Below, piece by piece: positions 9,066-17,655 of a DNA stretch of 64,000 nucleotides. The translations under genes and the position numbers were made by a program. Numbering within the stretch: position 1 is the first letter of the stretch; each line of letters begins with the position of its first letter. The stretch covers positions 124,001-188,000 of the forward strand of contig NZ_PVUF01000007.1 in NCBI RefSeq assembly GCF_003003215.1, read 5' to 3'. The stretch comes from Tritonibacter scottomollicae (GTDB taxonomy: Bacteria > Pseudomonadota > Alphaproteobacteria > Rhodobacterales > Rhodobacteraceae). The notes under the pieces are model-generated. The model saw only the letters and a list, made by a program, of their open reading frames with translations. It was not told where the DNA came from and searched no databases.

Positions 9066-10204
9066 GGCCGCAGGATCTGGAGCGGCTGATTGCGCTCCGA
9101 CATGACTTGCACGCTGCGCCCGAAATCTCGGGCGCAGAGCATGCCACCGCGCAACGGATCGAAGACGAGCTGCGCGATCTTGGTGCGGACCAAATCCTGA
9201 CTGGACTGGGCGGCACGGGACTTGCTGCGGTATTTGACGGCCGCGCGCCGGGACAGACCATCGGCATCCGGTGCGAGTTGGATGCTTTGCCCATCCCTGA
9301 GGAAACCAACCTGAGTTATGCCTCGCAAGCCCCGGGCAAGGGACATCTTTGCGGACATGATGGTCACATGGTCATGGTTCTGGGTGTCGCGGCTGCGCTT
9401 TCACGGCAACGCCCGGAGACGGGACGTGTGGTGCTGATATTCCAGCCCGCAGAGGAAACGGGCGAGGGGGCGATCGCCTATCGCGCGGTCCCGGAGTTCG
9501 CTGAAATTTCACCCGATATTGTGCTGTCGCTGCATAACCTGCCGGGACTGGCGCTTGGGCATGTGTCGCTGCCAACATCGGCGGCCAATTGTGCCTCGCG
9601 CGGGGCGCGTATTCGTCTGACCGGGCGGACCTCCCACGCTGCCGCACCGCAAGATGGCCTGTCCCCAGCCACCGCATTGGCGGCGTTGATGGGGCAACTC
9701 TCGGCGCTGGGATCCGGCGGCGGATTGGATGAAAACTACGCGCTAACCACTGTTACGCACGCAGAATTGGGAGAGAAGACCTTTGGCGTTTCGCCTGGTT
9801 TTGCAGAATTATGGGTGACACTTCGCACAGTCACTGACACGCGGATGGATGCGCTGGTCGATGCGGTTTCTCATCACGTTGCCGTCTGTGCTGAGGCACA
9901 GGGTCTGACCTACCACATGACCTACCATGATGTGTTTGAGGCCTGCACAAACGCATCCGATGCTGTAGCCCTGTTGGAGACGGCCTGCAACGCTGAAAGC
10001 GTTCCGATCACGCTGACCGACACGCCGCAGGCCTTCTCTGAGGATTTCGGGCAATTCGGAAAGTCGGCCCAAAGTGCGATGTTCTGGCTCGGCGCGGGGG
10101 AGGACCAGCCGCAGCTACACAATCCGGACTATGACTTTCCGGATGCGCTGATCCCCACCGGGACCGGCATTTTTCTACGCGCGATCCACACTCTGCTCGG
10201 CTGA
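9062..10204 (+). CDS. M20-family amidohydrolase
   Basis: The 380-residue protein is a zinc amidohydrolase of the M20D type (hippurate/IAA-amino acid hydrolase or N-acyl-amino acid deacetylase group). Metal-site motifs are present: CGHDGHM near residue 97, [12 protein letters not shown] near 130 and a late HNPDYDFPD block with the last His ligand. There is no signal peptide, so it acts in the cytoplasm. It overlaps lipA by ATGA. The lipA link may be only transcriptional; the substrate is not evident. Confidence 0.9.
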   Translation: MRPQDLERLIALRHDLHAAPEISGAEHATAQRIEDELRDLGADQILTGLGGTGLAAVFDGRAPGQTIGIRCELDALPIPEETNLSYASQAPGKGHLCGHDGHMVMVLGVAAALSRQRPETGRVVLIFQPAEETGEGAIAYRAVPEFAEISPDIVLSLHNLPGLALGHVSLPTSAANCASRGARIRLTGRTSHAAAPQDGLSPATALAALMGQLSALGSGGGLDENYALTTVTHAELGEKTFGVSPGFAELWVTLRTVTDTRMDALVDAVSHHVAVCAEAQGLTYHMTYHDVFEACTNASDAVALLETACNAESVPITLTDTPQAFSEDFGQFGKSAQSAMFWLGAGEDQPQLHNPDYDFPDALIPTGTGIFLRAIHTLLG

Positions 10205-10207
10205 GCC

Positions 10208-10534
10208 TCAGTCGAGCAGAGCGTCCACAACGGCAACCGCGCCGACGATGGCGAGCGTATCTTTCACGACTTCGAGAATCTCACCGTTCTTGCGCACATA
10301 TCGATGTCCTGCAGATGGTGGTTCCAGACCCCAGCGCTGATAATCGTCAACATTTGTCCAGTCACCGGAGAGATGCCTGTCATGAGCGTGCCGTTTCTTG
10401 ATCTGGCCGGGGGCAAAATGTGCGGCGCTATTCTTGTGGCCGGGGGCCCATTTTGGTGGGCCTGCCAGCGCCGACATGGGGGCGAGGGCAACGGCAGCGG
10501 CCATGAGGCCGGCGGTCAGTTTGGGCATCATCAT
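10208..10534 (-). CDS. RcnB-like small periplasmic protein
   Basis: From the ATG at 10534, which has AAGGAG just upstream, the gene encodes 108 residues. A cleavable signal peptide ends near SALA-GPP. A His-rich mature part follows, with the hallmark YQRWGLEPPSAGHRYVRKNGEILEV, as in RcnB-like proteins linked in enterobacteria to nickel/cobalt homeostasis. A hydrophobic tail (TLAIVGAVAVVDALL) closes it. The gene converges on the M20 gene with a 3-base gap. A metal role is inferred from the family only. Confidence 0.75.
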   Translation of the reverse strand: MMMPKLTAGLMAAAVALAPMSALAGPPKWAPGHKNSAAHFAPGQIKKRHAHDRHLSGDWTNVDDYQRWGLEPPSAGHRYVRKNGEILEVVKDTLAIVGAVAVVDALLD

Positions 10535-10675
10535 GACGCGCTCCTTTGATCTGCGATGTCGCCTAGACATGGCGCAGATGCCGCGAATTGCCAAATCGCA
10601 TGCGCCAGTTCCTGCCGTGCTCACATGGCAAACCGGCAGGCTTGCGCTTGTGCCGGTTCAGGAGTGGGCGCTGTA

Positions 10676-11212
10676 TCAGGTGAAGCGCACCTTACCAATG
10701 TGCGGCAGGTTGCGATTGCGTTGAGCAAAATCGATGCCATAGCCCACGACAAATTCATCCGGGATCTCGAAGCCGATCCAGTCCGAGCGGAAATCCACTT
10801 CGCGGCGGGAGGGTTTGTCCAGCAGAGCGATGGATTTGAGCCGGGCGGGCTTGCGGCTGTTCAACAGCGAAATCACGTGATTCAGCGTGTGTCCGGTGTC
10901 GACGATATCTTCGACAACCAGCACGTCGCGCCCTTCAATTGCGCCGCGCAAGTCCTTGAGGATACGAACCTCTCGGCTGCTTTCCATGCCGTCTCCGTAG
11001 GATGAGGCCTCCAGGAAATCCACCTCGATCGGCAGGTCCAGCTCTCGCACCAGATCGGCGATGAATACAAAGCTGCCGCGCAAGAGCCCCACGACCACCA
11101 ACTTGTCGGTGTCGCCAAATTCTGCGGTGATATCGCCACAAAGTTCTTCGATTCGTGCAGCGATGGCCTTGGCCGAAATCATTACATCAATGACATATGG
11201 TCGCTCTGACAT
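10676..11212 (-). CDS. hpt: Hypoxanthine phosphoribosyltransferase
   Basis: The 178-residue protein salvages hypoxanthine (and usually guanine) to IMP or GMP with PRPP. The PRPP-binding loop [14 protein letters not shown] is complete. The early [16 protein letters not shown] block and the base-binding region near [12 protein letters not shown]...[12 protein letters not shown] follow in family order. It is a single gene on the minus strand, divergent from the Coq10/RatA-type gene, with 74 bases between for both promoters. Confidence 0.94.
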   Translation of the reverse strand: MSERPYVIDVMISAKAIAARIEELCGDITAEFGDTDKLVVVGLLRGSFVFIADLVRELDLPIEVDFLEASSYGDGMESSREVRILKDLRGAIEGRDVLVVEDIVDTGHTLNHVISLLNSRKPARLKSIALLDKPSRREVDFRSDWIGFEIPDEFVVGYGIDFAQRNRNLPHIGKVRFT

Positions 11213-11286
11213 GCTTGCCCCCTTGAATTTCGCACGCGTTCATAGGACACCACGCGCCACCTGTACAGAAGACGAATTGACTTGCG

Positions 11287-11733
11287 ATGCCAACACATTC
11301 GGAAACCCGCCCGATGCCCTATAGCGCCCAGCAGATGTACGATCTGGTGGCGGACGTGGGATCGTACCCGAAATTCCTGCCGTGGTGCGCTGCTGCGCGT
11401 ATTCGCAGTCGGACACCACAGGGTGCCTCAGAGGTTATGGAAGCGGATCTGGTGATTTCCTTCAAGGTGTTCCGTGAACGCTTTGGCAGTCGGGTTGTGC
11501 TGCATCCCGATGAGCACAAGATCGACACGGAATATCTGGATGGACCGTTTCGCTACATGAAGTCCAACTGGGCTTTTGCAGATCGCGACGATGGCGGTTG
11601 TGATGTGGCTTTCTTCGTCGATTTTGAATTCAAGAACGCCGTGCTGCAGGGGATCATCGGCGTCGTGTTCAACGAGGCCATGCAGCGGATTGTGCGGGCG
11701 TTTGAGCGTCGCGCGGCCGAGCTTTATGGCTGA
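11287..11733 (+). CDS. Coq10/RatA-family START-domain protein
   Basis: The 148-residue protein has the pattern YSAQQMYDLVADVGSYPKFLPWC at the start, then a long beta-rich middle and a C-terminal helix NEAMQRIVRAFERRAAEL. This is the SRPBCC fold of the Coq10/RatA (YfjG) family. In mitochondria and alphaproteobacteria the family binds ubiquinone and supports respiration; the name RatA toxin comes from the E. coli homologue, and no antitoxin partner is present here. I favour the quinone-binding role. Confidence 0.88.
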   Translation: MPTHSETRPMPYSAQQMYDLVADVGSYPKFLPWCAAARIRSRTPQGASEVMEADLVISFKVFRERFGSRVVLHPDEHKIDTEYLDGPFRYMKSNWAFADRDDGGCDVAFFVDFEFKNAVLQGIIGVVFNEAMQRIVRAFERRAAELYG

Positions 11734-11768
11734 CGATATCAGGCTCTAATAAGGGCTTTGGGGCGCAT

Positions 11769-12254
11769 TCAGGCGTCGCGGCGCTCCAACGCGCGCTGCA
11801 GCAGCGCAAGCGCATGATCACGGCTGGCAAGGCGCACCTTGTCTCGACCCAGCGCACCAAGATCGACCAGTTCCGTTTGCGTCTGCTCGCCGTTCTGCGC
11901 AAGGCCGAAGCAGACGCGTCCCTCTGGTTTATGTTCCGATCCACCTGGACCTGCGATGCCCGTGACCGAGACCGCAAGCGTGGTGCCCGCGGCGCGGAGG
12001 GCGCCATCCGCCATCTCACGCGCGGTTTCCTCGCTCACAGCGCCGAAATCCTTGAGTGTTTCAGCACTTACGCCAAGCATCTGCATCTTTGCGGCGTTGG
12101 AGTAGGTGACAAAGCCCCGATCCACCACCGAAGATGAGCCGGGAATATCCGTGAGTGCGGCGGCAATCATGCCGCCAGTGCAGCTTTCGGCTGTGGCGAT
12201 GGTGGCGCGCTGAGATTTAGCTAGATCCAGCAAGGCACTGATATCAAGGCTCAT
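11769..12254 (-). CDS. CinA C-terminal-domain protein (nicotinamide-nucleotide amidohydrolase type)
   Basis: The 161-residue protein corresponds to the CinA C-terminal domain alone (PncC type), which deamidates nicotinamide mononucleotide to nicotinate mononucleotide. The hallmarks TAESCTGGMIAAALTDIPGSS and VSVTGIAGPGGSEHKPEGRVCFG are intact. The start at 12254 overlaps the pgpA stop by four bases, which decides it against longer upstream frames. It is the last gene of the ispDF-pgpA-cinA operon. Confidence 0.92.
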   Translation of the reverse strand: MSLDISALLDLAKSQRATIATAESCTGGMIAAALTDIPGSSSVVDRGFVTYSNAAKMQMLGVSAETLKDFGAVSEETAREMADGALRAAGTTLAVSVTGIAGPGGSEHKPEGRVCFGLAQNGEQTQTELVDLGALGRDKVRLASRDHALALLQRALERRDA

Positions 12255-12748
12255 AACCCCAGAACCCCATGAGAGAACCCAGCCAGTAGTGCGATGCCGA
12301 TACCGGCCATACCCCCGGCGATCACATCGTCCATCATCACGCCAAAGGGGCCTTTCTTGCGGTCGGCCCAACCAACCGGGCCCGGTTTCCAGATGTCAAA
12401 GAGGCGAAACAGCAGGAAGCCCGCGACCCAGCCGGGCCAGAGATCTGTGATATCAAGGCCATGTAGCCACGCAGGCAGCGAGATTGCCCATAGCGCCAGC
12501 ATCTGCCCGGCAAGCTCGTCCAATACGAATTCCGACGGGTCCAGATCTTCCTGACCACGTGTCATCTCGGTCGCAGCCCAAAGGCCGATGATGATCGCCA
12601 AGACGGTCACGACAGCCAGCAACGGAAAGCCGCCAACCATGTGCAGCGCGTAGGTCAAAGGCAGGGCGACAAGCGAGCCCCAGGTGCCGGGGGCAGGGCG
12701 GATATGCCCGACTCCACAACAGGTTCCGAGGAGTTGTGCAAGTGTCAT
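12251..12748 (-). CDS. pgpA: Phosphatidylglycerophosphatase A
   Basis: The 165-residue inner membrane protein removes phosphate from phosphatidylglycerophosphate to make phosphatidylglycerol. The N-terminal GVGHIRPAPGTWGSLVALPL and the later DPSEFVLDELAGQML and GVMMDDVIAGGMAG stretches carry the acidic metal and catalytic residues typical of PgpA. About four membrane segments are evident. Four-base overlaps with ispDF (upstream) and cinA (downstream) show a tight operon. Confidence 0.95.
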   Translation of the reverse strand: MTLAQLLGTCCGVGHIRPAPGTWGSLVALPLTYALHMVGGFPLLAVVTVLAIIIGLWAATEMTRGQEDLDPSEFVLDELAGQMLALWAISLPAWLHGLDITDLWPGWVAGFLLFRLFDIWKPGPVGWADRKKGPFGVMMDDVIAGGMAGIGIALLAGFSHGVLGL

Positions 12749-13893
12749 GCGCGCACCAGCGTTGCGGTGGCAAGCGCCGCAATCCCCTCGCCACGTCCGG
12801 TAAAGCCCAGCCGTTCGGATGTGGTGGCTTTCACCGAGACCCGGTCTCGATCCATATTCATAATTTCAGCCATGCGGCTGCGCATTGCCTCGGCATGGGG
12901 GCCGATTTTCGGGAATTCGCAGACCAGCGTGCAGTCCACATTGCTGATCCTGAAGCCCTTGGAGAGTGCAAGATCCACCGCATGACGCAAAAAGATCTCG
13001 GACGCGGCGCCTTTCCACTGCGGGTCGCTGGGCGGAAAATGGCGACCGATATCGCCTTCTGCCATCGCCCCGTAGAGCGCATCCGTCACCGCATGCATGC
13101 CCACATCCGCATCGGAATGCCCTTGCAAGCTGCGATCATGTGGCACCTCGATCCCACAAAGCGTTACCTGGTCGCCAGGGCCAAACCGATGCACATCGTA
13201 GCCATTGCCCAGCCTGATATCCGGAATGCTGTCCATGCTGCTCCTCAGAATGTTCTCGGCGCGGGCAAAATCCTCGGGCCGGGTGATCTTGATGTTGTTG
13301 ATGTCGCCTTGGGTGATGCGCACCGAGAGACCGGCCTTGCGCGCAACCTCCACATCGTCTGCCGCTGGTCCGTCCAGCGCAAGATGCGCCGACAGGATCG
13401 CGTCAAAATGAAACGCTTGCGGGGTCTGCGCGGCGTAGAGGTTGCTGCGATCCTGAGTGCCGGTCACTTCATCCGCTGTTCCGGTCCAAAGCGCATCGGT
13501 GACTGCCAGCCCCGGTGCGGCGGCGGGCGCAGTGTCCAATGCGCACAGCACCTGCGTGATGAGACGCGCGGGCACGCAGGGGCGCGCGGCATCGTGGATC
13601 AGCACTTTGTCGACGTCCATTTTATCGAGTGCCGTCAGCCCATTGCGCACAGATGTTGACCGGTCAGCGCCGCCCTCAGCGAGCAAAATATCCTTATGCT
13701 CAGCGAGGGCTTGCGCGGCGTCGAGGTTGTCTGGATCGCGCACCACCATGATGAGGTCGACACTCGCCTCTTGAAAGGCCGCGATGGTCCAATCGATCAC
13801 CCGCTTGCCGGCAAGCGGGCGCCATTGCTTTGCAACGCCGCCACCTGCGCGGGTGCCGGTTCCGGCTGCAACAATCAAAACGGCGGTGGTCAT
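12745..13893 (-). CDS. ispDF: Bifunctional MEP-pathway enzyme IspD/IspF
   Basis: A fusion of two non-consecutive isoprenoid-pathway enzymes in 382 residues from the ATG at 13893. The N-terminal half (about 1-225) is MEP cytidylyltransferase, with the nucleotide-binding start VLIVAAGTGTRAGGGVAKQW. The C-terminal half is MECDP synthase, with the metal site GNGYDVHRF and the GHSDADVGMHAVTDAL motif. The fusion is common in alphaproteobacteria. A longer frame upstream lacks homology, so the ATG before TTAVLIVAAG is preferred. Confidence 0.96.
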   Translation of the reverse strand: MTTAVLIVAAGTGTRAGGGVAKQWRPLAGKRVIDWTIAAFQEASVDLIMVVRDPDNLDAAQALAEHKDILLAEGGADRSTSVRNGLTALDKMDVDKVLIHDAARPCVPARLITQVLCALDTAPAAAPGLAVTDALWTGTADEVTGTQDRSNLYAAQTPQAFHFDAILSAHLALDGPAADDVEVARKAGLSVRITQGDINNIKITRPEDFARAENILRSSMDSIPDIRLGNGYDVHRFGPGDQVTLCGIEVPHDRSLQGHSDADVGMHAVTDALYGAMAEGDIGRHFPPSDPQWKGAASEIFLRHAVDLALSKGFRISNVDCTLVCEFPKIGPHAEAMRSRMAEIMNMDRDRVSVKATTSERLGFTGRGEGIAALATATLVRA

Positions 13894-14088
13894 GATGGGG
13901 ACCGCATCCTTGTATTCGGGCAATCTGTGGGCGTGTTTACGGTGCGGCGGATAAACTGGCAACGCTCCGGGCTGAATTGCTTAAAAAATAGGCATTACCT
14001 ATCGGAAGGTGGGCTGGAATGGCGTCTTGGAATGGAGCATAGCTCAGTTTCAAGCTAAGAAACTCTCATATGCACAAGGATTAAGCAG

Positions 14089-15075
14089 TTGTCCTTCTCA
14101 GTCGGACCCACAGATCTCGACCCTCCTGTTGCGCTGGCCCCGATGGCCGGCATCACGGATCGCCCGTTTCGCGACCTCGTCCGGTCCTTCGGTGCGGGGC
14201 TGGTGGTGAGCGAGATGGTCGCAAGCCAGGAAATGGTACAGGCCAAGCCAGGGGTACGGGAGCGCGCTGAGCTGAGCGCGGACGTCGAGAACACCGCGGT
14301 ACAGATTGCCGGACGCGAAGCCTATTGGATGGCAGAGGCCGCGCGTCAGGTGGCGGACCGGGGCGCACGGATGATCGACATCAATATGGGCTGCCCGGCC
14401 AAGAAGGTGACCAATGGCTATTCCGGGTCTGCGTTGTTGAAAACGCCGGACCATGCGCTCAGCCTGATCGAAGCCGTGGTCGAGGCGGTCGACGTGCCGG
14501 TGACGTTGAAAACCCGCTTGGGCTGGGATGATGACTGCCTGAACGCCGCAGATGTCGCGCGCCGCGCGCAAGAGGCGGGCGTGCAGATGGTCACCATTCA
14601 TGGCCGCACCCGATGCCAGTTCTATAAGGGGCGCGCAAACTGGGCTGCCATCGCAGATGTGCGCAAGGCGGTCACCGTGCCGCTGTTGGCAAATGGCGAT
14701 ATTCTCGGTGCCTCTGATGCCCGCGCTGCGCTGGACGCCTCTGGCGCGGATGGCGTGATGATTGGACGCGGTGTTCAGGGCAAGCCCTGGTTGTTGGCAC
14801 AGGTCGCACATGACCTCTGGGATTCGGGAGCGCCTGATATCCCGTCGGGATCAGTGCTTATCGACATGGTTTCAGGGCACTACGAGGCAATGCTGGAGTT
14901 TTACGGCGGTGATCTTGGTCTGCGCGTCGCGCGCAAGCATCTGGGCTGGTACATGGATGAAGTCGGCACGCCTGCTCCGTTGCGTCGGGAGGTGCTGACG
15001 GCACGGACCGCTGCAGATGTCCTGCGCCTGCTGCCAGACGCATTGCAGAGACAAGAACAGGAGAGTGCGGCATGA
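14089..15075 (+). CDS. dusB: tRNA-dihydrouridine synthase DusB (NifR3)
   Basis: This flavin enzyme reduces uridine in the tRNA D-loop. Its 328 residues begin at a TTG codon with AAGGA eight bases upstream; no in-frame ATG precedes the conserved APMAGITDRPFRDL. The catalytic Cys is C102 in INMGCPAKKV, and the FMN phosphate-binding region near GVMIGRGVQGKPW is present. It heads the classical nifR3-ntrBC-ntrYX cluster and overlaps ntrB by ATGA. The promoter should lie in the 195 bases after ispDF. Confidence 0.95.
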   Translation: MSFSVGPTDLDPPVALAPMAGITDRPFRDLVRSFGAGLVVSEMVASQEMVQAKPGVRERAELSADVENTAVQIAGREAYWMAEAARQVADRGARMIDINMGCPAKKVTNGYSGSALLKTPDHALSLIEAVVEAVDVPVTLKTRLGWDDDCLNAADVARRAQEAGVQMVTIHGRTRCQFYKGRANWAAIADVRKAVTVPLLANGDILGASDARAALDASGADGVMIGRGVQGKPWLLAQVAHDLWDSGAPDIPSGSVLIDMVSGHYEAMLEFYGGDLGLRVARKHLGWYMDEVGTPAPLRREVLTARTAADVLRLLPDALQRQEQESAA

Positions 15076-16157
15076 GCTCCGCTGGTCCGCATTCCTCTGA
15101 CTGCGCCATCTGGGCGTCACTGCCGGTTCCGGCCTTTCTGGTCGATGAGTGCAACCTGATCGCCGATGTGAACTCTTCCGCCGAAGGGTTCATAAATGCG
15201 TCGCGCAAGTCGCTGATTGGAAAGAATGTTTGGCAAAAGATCACCATAGACTCGTCAATCGAGGAGGCGTTTGAAAAGGCGCGGGCGCAGGGCACGCCGC
15301 TGTTTGTGAATGACGTCGATGTCGGCGCGCGCGAACGTTCTCCGCTACAATGCGCGGTTCAGATTGCCCCGTTGCAGGGACATGAGGGCTACATGCTGCT
15401 GATGCTGTCGCCCCGAGAGCTGGCAGGGCGTTTGACGCAGAACCACTCCGCTAAATCTGCAGCGCAATCGGCCATTGGCATGGCAGAGATGCTGGCGCAT
15501 GAAATCAAGAACCCTCTTGCCGGTATCACGGGTGCAGCACAGCTCGTGAGTATGAACCTGTCGCCGGAAGACCTTGAATTAACAGATCTTATTGTCAGCG
15601 AAAGCCGCCGCATCGTGAAGTTGTTGGAGCAGGTTGAGCAATTCGGAAACCTGTCAGAACCCGATTTTCGACCGGTGAACCTGCATGACGTGCTGGATCG
15701 GGCCCGCCGGTCGGCGCTGCTGGGGTTTGGCGCACATATGAAGATTGTCGAAAAATACGACCCGTCGCTTCCGCTGGCCTGGGGAGACCCGGATCAGTTG
15801 CTGCAAGTGGTGCTCAATTTGTTGAAGAACGCGTCAGAAGCCGCTGGCACCAAGGGCGGAACGATCACCGTGCGCACCTTCTACGAGCATTCCTTCCGTC
15901 TGCGCCGCAGTGACGGACAGGGCAAGTTGCTGCCCTTGCAGATCGAGATCACCGATGATGGGCCAGGTCTTCCGGACAACATCCGCGACGATATCTTCGA
16001 GCCCTTCGTCTCCGGCAAAGAGAACGGAACCGGTCTGGGGCTCGCCCTCGTCAGCAAGATTATCGCTGACCACAACGGCTGGATTTCCGTTCGTTCTGAA
16101 CCGGGTCAAACGACCGTTCGACTATCACTCTCTCGGGTTCCTCGGGAGCCGAATTAA
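15072..16157 (+). CDS. ntrB: Nitrogen-regulation sensor kinase NtrB
   Basis: The soluble 361-residue histidine kinase of the NtrB/GlnL type has an N-terminal PAS-like sensor (about 15-115), then the phospho-acceptor H143 in LAHEIKNPLAGI, and ATPase boxes near LNLLKNASEA and DDGPGLPDN...GTGLGLALV. It phosphorylates or dephosphorylates NtrC under PII control according to nitrogen status. It overlaps dusB by four bases and is followed by ntrC after 18 bases. Confidence 0.95.
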   Translation: MSSAGPHSSDCAIWASLPVPAFLVDECNLIADVNSSAEGFINASRKSLIGKNVWQKITIDSSIEEAFEKARAQGTPLFVNDVDVGARERSPLQCAVQIAPLQGHEGYMLLMLSPRELAGRLTQNHSAKSAAQSAIGMAEMLAHEIKNPLAGITGAAQLVSMNLSPEDLELTDLIVSESRRIVKLLEQVEQFGNLSEPDFRPVNLHDVLDRARRSALLGFGAHMKIVEKYDPSLPLAWGDPDQLLQVVLNLLKNASEAAGTKGGTITVRTFYEHSFRLRRSDGQGKLLPLQIEITDDGPGLPDNIRDDIFEPFVSGKENGTGLGLALVSKIIADHNGWISVRSEPGQTTVRLSLSRVPREPN

Positions 16158-16175
16158 CGCAAGGAGCACAATGAC

Positions 16176-17555
16176 ATGGACGGCACCGTTCTTGTTGCAG
16201 ATGACGACCGCACGATCCGCACTGTTCTCACTCAGGCGCTCACGCGCGCGGGCTGCAAGGTGCATGCGACCTCTTCGCTGACGACGCTGATGCGCTGGGT
16301 GGCTGAGGGCAAGGGAGACGTGGTGATCTCTGACGTGATGATGCCGGACGGAAATGGCCTGGAGATGCTGCCAAAGATTGCGCAGGACCGGCCTGGGCTG
16401 CCGGTGATTGTGATTTCGGCGCAGAACACGATCATGACGGCGATCAAGGCGGCGGAAGCTGAGGCCTATGATTATCTGCCCAAACCCTTCGATCTGCCGG
16501 AGCTGATGAAGCGGACGGCAAAGGCATTGTCGGAGAAGCGCACGGCCCAGAACACCAGTGAAGTGAACCTACCCGAGGAGCGGCCGGACGAGTTGCCTCT
16601 GGTGGGGCGGACTGAGGTCATGCAAAGCCTGTATCGGCTTATCGCGCGGGTGATGAATACGGATATGCCGCTGCTGATCACCGGTGAAAGCGGCACAGGT
16701 AAGTCACTAATTGCACGAGCTATTCACGATTTCTCTGACCGTCGCACTTTGCCCTTTGTGGTCGCAGAAGCCTCTGACCTGATTGAGCTGGAAGGGCCGT
16801 CGCGCCTGTTGGGGCAAGTCAAGGGGGGCACGCTGCTCATCGACGAGTTGGCTGATCTTGCGGATGAGGCGCAGGCGCGCCTTGTGCGGATGATGGACGC
16901 CCCCGGAGACCACGCCCCGAGGTTTATTGCCACGACGAGTCAGCAGGATCTTGCTGATCAGCTGGAAGGCGGGGCGCTGCGTCAGGATCTTTACTACCGG
17001 ATCTGCGGCACGGAGCTGCCAGTGCCGGCCTTGCGGGAGCGGGTCGAGGATATCGCGCTATTGTGCGAACATTTCCTTCTGCGTGCGGAAAGCGAAGGTG
17101 CGTCCCGGCGGGCCATCAGTGATGACGCCCGAGATATTCTTCGCCACTATGCTTGGCCTGGGAATGTCCGCCAACTTGAAAATACTGTGAAACGGCTTGC
17201 GCTTACGGCACGCAGTGAAATGATTGGGAAATCTGAGGTCGGCGCAGCGCTGGGGCCGCAGACCACTGGTGTGGAACCGGTCATGGGAGGTGGCGCCAGC
17301 AATGAAAAGCTCTCTGATGCCGTGGCCAGACATCTGCAGAGGTACTTCGACCTTCACGGGGATATGCTGCCGCCGCCTGGACTATATGCCCGTTTGCTTC
17401 GAGAGATAGAGACGCCGCTGATCGAAATCGCGCTGTCTGCGACCGGTGGAAATCAGGCAAAATGCGCGGATTTGCTTGGGATTAACCGGAACACGCTGCG
17501 CAAGAAGATCACGGACCTCGATATTGAGGTGACACGCCGCCGCAAACTGATGTAA
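16176..17555 (+). CDS. ntrC: Nitrogen response regulator NtrC lacking the GAFTGA loop
   Basis: The 459-residue regulator has a receiver domain with phospho-acceptor D53 (SDVMMPDG), a AAA+ domain with Walker A GESGTGKS at 170-177, Walker [11 protein letters not shown] near 219-228, and a Fis-type HTH at the end ([22 protein letters not shown]). The stretch between Walker A and B is shortened, and the sigma54-contacting GAFTGA motif is missing. This is the documented state in Rhodobacter capsulatus NtrC, which activates sigma70 promoters. It activates nitrogen-scavenging genes when phosphorylated by NtrB. Confidence 0.95.
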   Translation: MDGTVLVADDDRTIRTVLTQALTRAGCKVHATSSLTTLMRWVAEGKGDVVISDVMMPDGNGLEMLPKIAQDRPGLPVIVISAQNTIMTAIKAAEAEAYDYLPKPFDLPELMKRTAKALSEKRTAQNTSEVNLPEERPDELPLVGRTEVMQSLYRLIARVMNTDMPLLITGESGTGKSLIARAIHDFSDRRTLPFVVAEASDLIELEGPSRLLGQVKGGTLLIDELADLADEAQARLVRMMDAPGDHAPRFIATTSQQDLADQLEGGALRQDLYYRICGTELPVPALRERVEDIALLCEHFLLRAESEGASRRAISDDARDILRHYAWPGNVRQLENTVKRLALTARSEMIGKSEVGAALGPQTTGVEPVMGGGASNEKLSDAVARHLQRYFDLHGDMLPPPGLYARLLREIETPLIEIALSATGGNQAKCADLLGINRNTLRKKITDLDIEVTRRRKLM

Positions 17556-17655
17556 TATCGCCACAGAAGCGTTGCCCTATCGCCAGACGGCAAATGGGGG
17601 ATCGCGAAATCAAGTGGTGAGCGGCAAACGCTCAACATCAACTTGGGGGCAGGCG

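Noticed and set aside
11287-11733. RatA-type gene as part of a toxin-antitoxin system
   Set aside because: No partner gene is adjacent, and in alphaproteobacteria this family is better explained as a Coq10-like quinone-binding protein.
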